In this document: piece by piece, positions 8,539 to 16,666 of the stretch
Position numbering within the stretch: the first letter of the stretch is position 1
How the letters are laid out: each line of letters begins with the position of its first letter
Program-made: the position numbers and the translations under genes
Notes under the pieces: model-generated
What the model saw: only the letters and a program-made list of their open reading frames with translations
Databases searched by the model: none
What the model was told of the DNA's origin: nothing
Assembly: GCA_013054445.1 (NCBI GenBank)
Contig: JAAMPI010001236.1
Coordinates: 1-17,260, forward strand
Source: Cudoniella acicularis
Taxonomy: Eukaryota; Ascomycota; Leotiomycetes; Helotiales; Helotiaceae
DNA: 17,260 nucleotides
Direction of reading: 5' to 3'

Positions 8539-9567
8539 ATGAATCCAGAGTAGTAAGTTCTCTCCACATCCAACCTGATCCTCACAGCCTCTCCCAGGAG
8601 ACATCAGAATCTACCTGTTGAAACGTCTTGCTGACCGAACTGCTCAACAGAGTTCCTCCCCACGTTCCCCACGTCCCCGCGATCATGGCTTTTGACCAAA
8701 CGTACATGGCGCAAGCTACTTCGATGCCTTCCCCGACCTCTTCAAATCAATACTTACGAACCTCGTAGATACGACTACCTGTTCAAGCTCCTGCTTATCG
8801 GAGACTCCGGTGTTGGAAAGTCTTGCTTGCTGTTGCGATTCGCAGACGATACATACACTGAGAGCTACATTTCAACTATTGGTGTTGACTTTGTAGGTTC
8901 AGCCTTGGGGAGGTTTGCAGTCAGCTGCTGACATCTAGGCAGAAAATCCGAACGATCGAGTTAGATGGCAAGACCGTCAAGCTACAAATTGTAAGAACCC
9001 CGTTGCGGAAGCTTCGAATCGAATGACCTCGCTAACATATTTGCTAACTCAGTGGGATACCGCTGGACAAGAACGTTTCCGAACCATTACATCTTCCTAC
9101 TACAGAGGGGCTCACGGCATCTGCGTTGTCTACGATGTTACCGATATGGATTCCTTCAACAACGTTAAGCAATGGCTTCAAGAGATCGACCGATATGCTA
9201 CAGAGGGTGTCAACAAGCTTCTCGTAGGAAACAAGAGCGATATGTCGGACAAGAAAGTTGTGGAATACACAGTCGCAAAAGTAGGTTATCACATGGTTGA
9301 GATCAGCTGCCTACGATCACATGGCAATCTGGTTCATCCTCCAAAATTATTTTGCTGACATATCTGCTTCAGGAATTCGCTGACAGCCTTGGCATCCCCT
9401 TCCTCGAGACCTCCGCCAAGAACGCCAGCAACGTCGAGCAAGCTTTCCTTACGATGGCCCGTCAAATCAAAGAAAGAATGGGGACCACAACTGCAAACAA
9501 CAAGCCAACAGTTCAAGTCGGACAAGGACAAGGTGTACAATCAGGATCGGCCGGTGGCTGCTGTTAA
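8539..9567 (+). CDS. ypt1: Ypt1/Rab1 small GTPase, 201 aa, five exons
   Basis: Exons 8539-8549, 8769-8892, 8943-8990, 9053-9280 and 9373-9567. They join to 606 nt and 201 residues beginning [20 protein letters not shown]. All GTPase motifs are present: P-loop GDSGVGKS (15-22), switch I with YISTIG and T40, WDTAGQE (62-68), NKSD (121-124) and ETSAK (149-153). The C-terminal SAGGCC carries the double-cysteine geranylgeranylation site. Ypt1 controls ER-to-Golgi transport and early autophagy on Golgi and pre-autophagosomal membranes. Introns 2-4 have standard GT-AG ends and CTGAC or CTAAC branch sites. Intron 1 (8550-8768, 219 bp) must use the donor GTAGTA to give E4-Y5; the better-looking GTAAGT three bases downstream would make an in-frame TAA. 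The tiny 11-nt first coding exon is therefore inferred, but the resulting protein matches the conserved Rab1 N-terminus. Confidence 0.96.
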
Positions 9568-9960
9568 GATACCTCTCCTATCGTTGTACTGCTACGAAAG
9601 TTTACGGATCCCCTGGTTTTCTTTCCCTCTCTGCGCATTAGAACGACTGTCATTTGGATTGGCATCCTCTGCATTCCAACCCTCTCAGCCTAGCTCTTCG
9701 GGATTTAGGGGGAATACACATCACTGCAAGGCTTCGCAACACGCATGGGAATAGAAATTAATGGTGGATGTATGAGGAGATTGAGTTGACTTGGCGCGTG
9801 CGGGAATTTGGGGATCGGATTTTCATATTTCTCGTTTCTGTGTGCCTGGTTTGATGCTTTGCTACTGCGTGGTCGTTTTCCATCTTTGTTATTATGACAG
9901 CCAAGGTTGATTATACAATCAATCAATCATACTTGATACAATGATGCCTTAGATTTTTGG
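9568..9960 (+). terminator. 3' flank of ypt1
   Basis: About 390 bp after the ypt1 stop, T- and G-rich on the plus strand with a short AATC repeat (ATACAATCAATCAATCATAC) near 9914-9932. No clear AATAAA is visible. It is the likely 3' untranslated region and polyadenylation zone; the exact end cannot be read from sequence alone. Confidence 0.35.
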
Positions 9961-10334
9961 GGTGCTTTTGATCTTGATCTGCTGAAGTTCCAGTGTCCAC
10001 AGACTTTGAGTCTTTGGGTGCAGCCCAGTTTCTCTCCATGTTGAAGTTTATGATTTGATACTCACATAGTGAACGAGGTCCAAGAAACAAAATTCATGAT
10101 TGAATCCAGGGGATTCAGTGACTACCCAACCAATTCTCTATTCTTTGCTGACAGTTGCTCATTACATTCAGTAATGGCGAGCAAATCAACTATTCAATTT
10201 CAACCTCGAACCGTGCTCTAGGTTTCAAATTTACAATAACTAATAGACCGCAGTATTTATTCACCCATGAACGTTGGCTGGACTTTCACTGCGTTTGCTA
10301 GCCCAAAGAGAATCACAAAAAGCACCTGCACTAA

Positions 10335-13111
10335 TTGACAGCAATACTAGATGATTTTCTCAAGTTAATTCAGGCTAGGAAGGATATCTTTCAATACTAC
10401 CAAACGTACCTTTTACCTTCTAGTGTTTCTCGAGAGTTCATGACAGCAGTGGGGTTATTGACAACACTTCATGTTTCAAACACTCAAGTATGTTTACGGC
10501 AAGCTAGCACATCCTTCGTCGCTAACACATCAATTTAGAGCTTTTTCTCTTTTGCTGGATTCCTATACAGCGAGGTACCACTGGATTTAAACAGGGGCGG
10601 CGGTTGAGGACCTTCCTTCCCAGTGATGTCAGAATTGCAAGTGCCACTTTCTCTGCAGCGCCCGCGAGGCTTTAAATAAGAAAGTGTTTGGTGAGCTTTT
10701 TGGTTGCGTCTAAGAGGCTGTGGGTACGAGTTGCAGTCGCTTTTCTTACGCCCAGTTTTGATTCCGCTCTCTTGATATCAAATTTCGAGAATTCCTTTTT
10801 AATTCTCATTGGTGTACGATCGACGAATAGATACTATAGATTTCTCTACTTTTCACATACTTACACCGCTTTTCAACAGAAAATGTTTCAAAGGTTATCA
10901 GAGCGGGAGGAGGGTATAAATATACCGTCTCTGGTGAGGCAATTGATCCGTGACCAAAAAAGGTGAAGATGCACTGAACATGTTTCGATGCGGCTGTCGT
11001 CGAGAGTCCGGCAAGATTGACCGTGTGGTGGCAGGCGTTTTCTCTTTCATTATAGTTGTGAAAGCAAGTTCTGGTGTGAGCTTGATTTTTGTATTTGGAA
11101 ATCGTGGGGGGTTATCACTTTGCGTGTGATGCCAAGCTGGAAAGTATGTGTTTGAAAGAAGCAGTGCGATTGACAGCACTAAGTAGTTTCCGAAGTTTAA
11201 ATATCTCTAGCAAGCAAGCGAGTACTTGCTTAGAAATTCACGGTGACTTCCTTGAAGTTCAGAGATAAGAAAGCACTAGCTAACGACTAGAGGGGAAGTA
11301 ACCTAACCAAAATGCTCTCCCTTGCCTCTCGGACTTCTCCCATGAACTGTAGGTCGTACTAGCGACGTTTTTTGGCGTCGAAAAGCATCTCGTGCGCTTG
11401 CGCTATTTTTATACGTGAATGATATCTGGTAAAAGCTTGAAAGTTGGAATCTTCGGTTCAACTGTCTCAATGAATCGCATACCTTTTTGGCCGATCTCCA
11501 TCCATCCCCACTTCCTGAGCTGCTTCGTCTTATGTGATAAGAAGCCTCATGATACGAAACACACTGCTTTGCTTCTATAAATTTCTAGGAAAAATTGAAG
11601 CAGGAGATTTTAAGGCATAAATTCTAGGCTTCCCATCCTTCTCACTAGATGGTAGATCTCGTGCACCAAAAACCACCGTGTGATGATATGAGTCAGATTT
11701 TATTATGGGGTCTGGGCGAAACTTCAAAAATTGATGAAGATGTGGTTTATTTCCGAACCTTTGGTTTGTTTTTGATAAATCCCTTGGCAATTGGTATGTG
11801 GAAGTGGAAGTCCGAGTGTTATTGGCTGTTTGCTGACAGCAGCGGTGTTAATAACAGTACTAGGTGTCTGTTTCACTTCTTTTCTACAACCAGTACGTTC
11901 ATAGTGGGAAGTTTGCACAGCCTAAGAGTTTATAGAGTCTATAAACTGTCCTGTTGATATCCTTTTGGAGATTGAATAAAGACTCGGAACTATCCTGGTC
12001 TCTTTCCCCTCGTCAGTCATGTATTTTGTTCGCATGTTTTTGAAGGACTACGTCTCTTACGTATCCATGTTTTAATTGTCTTTAAATATGTACTCGCAAT
12101 CCGAATTATCCGGGTATCGTCAATTTCACTACTAACTTTCCCAGACATGGTTCCGCAAGGAAGCAATGCACAAAGTTATTTCCTCGATTCAAGTAAGTAG
12201 GGGATGGCGGTTGTAAAGCGAAGGAGTACGAGACGAAATTTCCCACAGTTGGAAAGCAAAAACATTTAAATCTGCGGTAAGCAAGCCATCACTTTCGATT
12301 AGCCATTCCCAGGCAACCAGTCATTCATCAAACAGTCTCTGACATCAAGACTCAGATAGGTGATTGTCGAACTATAAAATTAGTCAGAGGCTGGAGAATT
12401 TTGGGAATCAACTGAGGATTTTATATGGTGGAGGAAGAATTAACGGCTGCTTTAGAATGGCAACACAAGAGTTGTTGACAGCGCATGTGTTGACAGCAGC
12501 TAGGTGGCAGGCAGCATCTGAGGGCGAACTCGAAAAAGAAAAACCATGAAAGATTCGTCGAATTTATGAGAGGTTTTCCAACGGCGTGTCTAACAGGAAT
12601 TTATCATAGTACTGAGCCATATTTGGTTTAAAAGTCTTCGTCGGTCCCCGAATCTTTCGGTTGATAGTAAAGTATTGCGGCGCGTCTTCTGCTCGCCCCG
12701 ATGGAGAGTTTCGCTGCATTATTTAAGTATACATACCTCAGAAGGCTCAAATTAGCATGCCGTAGGGCCTTGACGAGCGGCGCAACAGTTTTGGGCCAAG
12801 TCTTCCTCTCCATGATTGCTGGCCTTATTCTCAGCTTTCTGGGCAGTATTCAACACGTGAATCTACAATTTATAAGTATAAATCAGTCTTGCGACCTCGG
12901 CCTTTTCCAGAAACCAGGAGAAATATTGACGAAGAACTTGAACGAATGGTCGCGGGGTTTGGAGGGGAATTTCAAACGTTGAAATCTAGAAGACTACATT
13001 TTAGGTCTACAAGGATTTGTTGAAATTGACGAGAGAGGTTATAAGAATGGAGCTTAGTGACGGGATGCTCAAAAATATTTGATAGTGAATGTAATGATAT
13101 TGTTGACAGCA
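10335..13111 (+). repeat. Dispersed 9-mer TTGACAGCA, seven same-strand copies
   Basis: Copies: TTGACAGCA at 10335, 11170, 12490 and 13103; ATGACAGCA at 10440; CTGACAGCA at 11833; TTGACAGCG at 12475. The shared 7-mer TGACAGC would be expected about 0.2 times per strand in this length. No copy in the other orientation was found in this interval. Elsewhere in the window I found TGACAGC only at 9381 (in a ypt1 exon) and 9895, and its complement at 7274. Function is unknown. Confidence 0.6.
11927..11947. repeat. 21-bp near-perfect palindrome
   Basis: AGTTTATAGA (11927-11936) and TCTATAAACT (11938-11947) are exact reverse complements around a single central G. The first arm plus two bases (AGTTTATAGAGT) recurs at 14305-14316. 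It could be a dyad binding site or a cruciform. Confidence 0.7.
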
Positions 13112-13140
13112 ACTGAAGCAGTTGATAACAAGTAAATAAT

Positions 13141-13985
13141 TCACAGTGCTTAGACCAGAAACCTCTTCTCAATGGCCCATGCCTTGATCACGCAGTATCC
13201 TTCCCATTCAATATCTGTAGAATCCTCAACATCTGAGACTTTTTGAAGATTGTCTTGAATTAAGCCAAGTCCCTTCCCGAGCCTTCCCGTATTATATTGG
13301 GTAGCGTGATCGGAAACTTGTCCTGTTGTTATTCGATCATCAACTGTGCAAGCTATGACTTAAATACCTGATATGATGACATTCACTATGCGAGGAAGAT
13401 CGCTAGCTCAACACTTCAAGATTTCTTCACAGCGCGAAAGGTGCACTGACGAGCTTCAGTTTAGTTCACTCTCCAAGTTTTACTTTACTAATAGCCGTGG
13501 ATGCTGAGAAAATTTGAAGTGTTTGAGGGAGCGCGACTTCCGATCTCTCCTGGGCAACCTTGCGAGCTCGGGTTAAAACATTTCTAATTTTCTTCATCAT
13601 GGGAGGGGCTGGAGGGAATTTTTGAACATACTGCAGTTAAACAGTCTTCGAAATATTCAACAGCAAAAGTTTTAAATGCTGAGAGGTCGTATTTGTTGAA
13701 TTATTTTGAAGTGTTCGTGGGGTATTCAGGTGGAGTGTTTCGGGACTTTCAAAATTACCACCGTGGCGATCTTAGATCAAAACACTTCAAACTCTATTCG
13801 TCACAGGAAGTATTAAAGTATTTGATCCAATGTCCGGTGGCTAAAGGGTCTCGAAGTATTTTACTCTCAAAAGTATATACTAAGCGTAGTTTGTGGTCGT
13901 GGAGAAAGTTTGAATACATCTTTCCCCTACCCTAAAAGCCGACTTCACCATTTCAATACCATTTCCTCAACTCGACAACCATTTC
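13141..13985. other. Gene-free interval with TTGAAGTGTT cluster
   Basis: About 850 bp without a credible gene; the open frame at 13693-13935 has no recognisable features. Its right half holds the four TTGAAGTGTT-type words. It leads directly into the repeat family starting near 13990. Confidence 0.45.
13408..13799. repeat. Four copies in both orientations of a TCAAACACTTCAA motif
   Basis: The exact 10-mer AACACTTCAA occurs on the plus strand at 13410 and 13781, and as its complement TTGAAGTGTT at 13514 and 13706. Similarity extends to about 20 bases, roughly TCAAACACTTCAAAATTTTTC with mismatches. The order is forward, reverse, reverse, forward, giving two inverted pairs with spacings of about 95 and 65 bp. 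Confidence 0.65.
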
Positions 13986-13989
13986 AAAA

Positions 13990-14150
13990 CTCGAAAAGAA
14001 AAGAAAAGCAAACAAGAGAGAAGAAATAAAAGTGACCTCAGAGCCCGTATAGAGAGCGGGCTTTGTTCCTCTCCTCATGCTAGGTCTCGGTCACTCTAGC
14101 CCTAAGAGCCACTTTCTCTCTGCATCCTGTCATCACAGATCGCGATAGGC
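13990..14150 (+). repeat. Repeat copy 1
   Basis: A-rich lead with GCAAACAAG, GACCTCAG at 14034, a degraded GTTCCTCTCCTCATGC core, then CTGCATCC and ATCACAGATC. It also has a small stem AGCCCG/CGGGCT at 14042-14047 and 14057-14062 that the other copies lack. Confidence 0.55.
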
Positions 14151-14359
14151 CGCCATGCTATGAACGAAATCCGGATAGCATGCAAGTCTGGATAATGGGC
14201 CGGCATTCGAAGGACCTTGAAGATTGAAGACAAGTTGGAGCAGCGGAAAATATACACAAGAATGAGTCATCTCCGACGCGAATTCAGGGCCATGCAGACT
14301 TGTGAGTTTATAGAGTTTAGCCATAATATAAAGGATTAGGAATTATGATCAGGAGCTAT

Positions 14360-14650
14360 GATTCTATTGAGTTATTCTATCTGACTCGAAGACAGATCTA
14401 GCAGTGATTCAAGCTAAGATGCTCCTTCCGTTTGCGTTAAGTCAAGTCCTTCCCCCGTGGCCTAGGAACCTGTGTCCATTTTCCCGTAATTCAAACAAAG
14501 AAACAAAAGAGTGATCTCAGAACTCCAGCCGGAGAGCAGGTTCCTCCCCTTCGACACGTCGAGAGACATATCTCCAGAAAGGCCTCGTTTTCAGGATGGT
14601 GCCAAATTCACAGTGCAGGGGAATTATTGGGAAGCCTTGTCAAAAGCTTT
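14360..14650 (+). repeat. Repeat copy 2, first unit of a 291-bp tandem duplication
   Basis: GATTCTATTGAGTTATTCTA at its start matches AATTCTGTTGAATTATTCTA exactly 291 bp downstream, and GATCTCAGAA at 14513 matches 14804 at the same offset. The 5' 160 bp align throughout with the next unit, including ATGCTCCTTCCG and TCAAACAAAG. The 3' part after CAGGTTCCTCCCC is weaker. Confidence 0.7.
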
Positions 14651-14945
14651 AATTCTGTTGAATTATTCTATATGATTCAAAACCAAATTGGAAATGATTC
14701 AAAACTGAGATGCTTCTTCCGTATCAGCTAAAGCGACGCCCTTTCCCCGTGTCTGAAACCACCCAACTCGTTTTCCAGAATGCAAACAAAGATAAAAGAA
14801 TTTGATCTCAGAAAGGGTTGCAAGGATGAGGTTCCTCTTCTCAGCCAAGAAAATAAGGCCTCATGCATCCAACTGCCTATCACAAATCTGTGTTTCTTTC
14901 TAGCTTTAGTAGCTTACTTGGCAGGACGAGAACGCCTGATTAGAA
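14651..14945 (+). repeat. Repeat copy 3, second unit of the 291-bp tandem duplication
   Basis: Carries the upstream module (ATTCTGTTGAATTATTC, GATGCTTCTTCCG), GCAAACAAAG, GATCTCAGAA at 14804, GAGGTTCCTCTTCTC at 14828, CTCATGCATCC, CTATCACAAATC and an end AGAACGCCTGATT near 14930. This is the fullest copy. Confidence 0.7.
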
Positions 14946-15104
14946 AGAAAAGAATTCCGAGCAAGAAATACCGAATAGAACTTTTATGGTCTTTGGAATC
15001 TCGCACTAACTGTAGAAGGCTATGGGACTCAGGGACAAGTCATTTTTACGAGATGAAGACTAGGTGGATTTTATTATGCTGTCTTAGTAGTCATCGACTA
15101 AGTC

Positions 15105-15200
15105 TGAGAGCAAGAAAAAAAGAAGAAACAATCTCAGGGAAGCTTACAAATGATGAGGTTCCTGCCCCTCAATAAAGTGGAAAAGGCCCTTATAGACTTC
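15105..15200 (+). repeat. Repeat copy 4 (short)
   Basis: AAGAAAAAAAGAAG lead, AATCTCAGG at 15130 and GAGGTTCCTGCCCCTCAA at 15155, followed by AAAGTGGAAAAGGCCC. The ATGCATCC and 3' end modules are missing, and copy 5 begins almost at once. Confidence 0.65.
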
Positions 15201-15217
15201 CCCCTCCCCTTTTCTAA

Positions 15218-15400
15218 AAACGAAGGCAAAAAAGTGACAAAAGATTCAATCTTAGACAAAGCCTACAAGGAAGAGGTTCCTTCCCCTCAATCAAGAAGAG
15301 AAAGCCCCATGCATCCCATGGCTATCATCACCGACCTCACAGGTAGATTTTCCACCTATTTTTTGACGCAGGCACAACGTCTGGCGCAAACGCCTTGAAT
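15218..15400 (+). repeat. Repeat copy 5
   Basis: GGCAAAAAAGTGACAAAAG, ATCTTAG at 15249, GAGGTTCCTTCCCCTCAA at 15273, AAGAAGAGAAAGCCCCATG, GCATCC, GCTATCATCACCGACC, and an end GGCGCAAACGCCTTGAA near 15383-15399. With copy 6 it defines the 3' half of the unit best. Confidence 0.7.
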
Positions 15401-15409
15401 ACTATTTCA

Positions 15410-15565
15410 TAAAGAGGAGACAAAACCATCTCAGAAACGGCCTTAAAAGGAAGAGTTTCTTTCCCCTCAATTAAGAGGTGAAAGCCCCTGCATCCTACGG
15501 GTTTTCATCACTGATCGATGGCACATTCAATCCCCTTGGTAATGTGGCGCGGACGCCTAAAAAGA
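15410..15565 (+). repeat. Repeat copy 6
   Basis: AGGAGACAAAACC, ATCTCAG at 15428, GAGTTTCTTTCCCCTCAA at 15453, GGTGAAAGCCCCTGCATCC, TTTTCATCACTGATC, and an end GGCGCGGACGCCTAAAAAG near 15546-15564. It follows copy 5 closely. Confidence 0.7.
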
Positions 15566-15617
15566 AAGGGAAAAAAAATATTCTTGAGGTTGTTTGAGGA
15601 GGAATTTATAGAGGAGA

Positions 15618-15641
15618 GGGTGACAGGGGTGTGAGTCACCC
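15618..15641 (+). other. Short hairpin GGGTGAC/GTCACCC
   Basis: Arms GGGTGAC (15618-15624) and GTCACCC (15635-15641) pair perfectly around a 10-base loop. A TCACGTGA E-box palindrome lies just downstream at 15652-15659. Confidence 0.5.
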
Positions 15642-16004
15642 TGGTGAGTTTTCACGTGATGAGCGAGAGGGTCTGGAAATCGTGAGTGTTTCTTGCGTTT
15701 AGGTGTTGTTTTCGATGATGCTATATCTTATTTGTTCCAGGAATTGGGTTTCTACAATAGGGTTTAATGCGGTGATGTTTTTCTCTGAAAAGTGAAGAGC
15801 GATTCTCTCCCCTTTCTGATTTCAGAATAAGCGAGACATGCGCGTTGGCCGCGACTTCCTCCCACAACAACATCAGAGTGAAAACCTGACTGCGCACGCT
15901 CAAACAACATACACAGGCACTTCCGCTATAATTCTTCAACATCACTTTCAAAATTCAACAACAGAAGCAAGATGACCTTTAACATCACGTCAGATCAACA
16001 AGTC

Positions 16005-16240
16005 ACAAATAAATACAAAGCCTTTCAAAAACCCCAAATAAACAAAATCGATCTCAGTATCTCACAGGCGTGAGCACCCCCCTCTCCAGCTGCAAGAGAA
16101 GAGAAGAATGCCTAATGCATCTCTCATCTAATGAACTACTTTCTGTCCTATCAGGTCTTGCGTGTACTCATGCAGTAGACCTCGATCCAAACCCACCCTC
16201 CCTTCCTTGCCATGCGATGACAAAGAACGCCTAAGTGCAT
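16005..16240 (+). repeat. Repeat copy 7 (diverged)
   Basis: AAATAAACAAAATC, GATCTCAG at 16050, a degenerate CCCCCTCTCC core, AAGAGAAGAGAAG, AATGCATCTCTCATC, and after an insertion CTTGCCATGCGATGACAAAG with AACGCCT at 16226. The 5' and 3' landmarks are clear; the middle is weak. Confidence 0.5.
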
Positions 16241-16666
16241 ATGTTTGATTGGTCATAGGTACCGGCCCGCCCTCCCTTTCGTACTCTTTTGTATGCTGCC
16301 CTTGTGCATGTTGAGAGAAGTGAGTATGGTTCCTTATGTCCGTGTCTGAGATCAACTTGATTTTGAGTGCAACCAAGAGGGGTTCAACCTCAACAGCTAA
16401 TTCAATCAGAGAGAAAGAGAGAAATTTGACTAGTAAGAATCAAAGAACACGACACATGCACACCTACCTACCTCGGTTCCTCCTTGAACCGAGCCTCCCA
16501 CACACACACAATCACCCCACAAACCTATAAATTCCCCAGCACCTTAGAAGGGTACCTATGCACCAGGCGTTCTTTATCACCAACGTCGGCTTATGGCAGC
16601 ACACACACACCCACCCATCCATACAGTACAGGAAGAAGGCGATAACGAGATAATGCACTAGGCGTA
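16226..16666. repeat. Inverted set of ACGCCTRRTGCAT words
   Basis: Forward AACGCCTAAGTGCAT at 16226-16240 with CATAGGTACC downstream (16254-16263). In inverted orientation, ATGCACCAGGCGTTC is at 16558-16572, joined directly to GGTACCTATG (16551-16560), and AATGCACTAGGCGTA is at 16652-16666. The forward copy coincides with the 3' end of repeat copy 7, so two inverted 3' ends of the same family probably lie here. Confidence 0.55.

Larger units (their letters stand above)
9961..13140. other. Gene-free interval carrying clustered TTGACAGCA words
   Basis: 3.2 kb with no open frame that looks coding; the longest are about 90-100 codons, unrelated to known domains and interleaved with stops. The main structure is seven same-strand copies of a TTGACAGCA-like 9-mer at 10335, 10440, 11170, 11833, 12475, 12490 and 13103. 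A 21-bp near-perfect palindrome lies at 11927. No tRNA, rRNA or transposase remnant was recognised. Confidence 0.5.
13990..16240 (+). repeat. Diverged interspersed repeat family, at least seven copies in one orientation
   Basis: The shared unit reads in order: an A-rich stretch with CAAACAAAG-like words; GATCTCAG; 24-25 bp later GAGGTTCCTTCCCCTCAA; an AAGAGAAAG stretch; CCCATGCATCC; GCTATCATCACCGA; and in the better copies a 3' end near GGCGCAAACGCCT. Landmark ATCTCAG (or ACCTCAG/ATCTTAG) positions are 14035, 14514, 14805, 15131, 15249, 15428 and 16051. Copies differ by many substitutions and by indels not in multiples of three, so they are not coding. Order and orientation are constant, so this is one family. 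I do not recognise it as a known SINE, LTR or MITE. Confidence 0.75.

Noticed and set aside
8692..8768. In-frame extension of ypt1 exon 2 to the left
   Set aside because: The translated stretch is unlike any Rab1 N-terminus, and splicing from the ATG at 8539 gives the conserved MNPEYDY.
12364..12982. Two plus-strand open frames of 61 and 93 codons
   Set aside because: No recognised domain, no splice join that extends them, and a comparable frame on the opposite strand.
14780..15398. Open frames of 131 and 82 codons with repeated EVP..PQ peptides
   Set aside because: The peptide similarity comes from repeat copies 3, 4 and 5. Spacing between landmarks changes by one base between copies, so the frame is not conserved.
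13990..16240. CRISPR-like array
   Set aside because: The repeats are long, diverged and unevenly spaced, with no uniform spacers, and the genome is fungal.
16128..16376. 82-codon minus-strand open frame
   Set aside because: No recognisable features, and it overlaps the 3' end of repeat copy 7.
16375..16400. GGTTCAACCTC as a tRNA B-box
   Set aside because: No matching A-box, acceptor stem or cloverleaf could be drawn around it.
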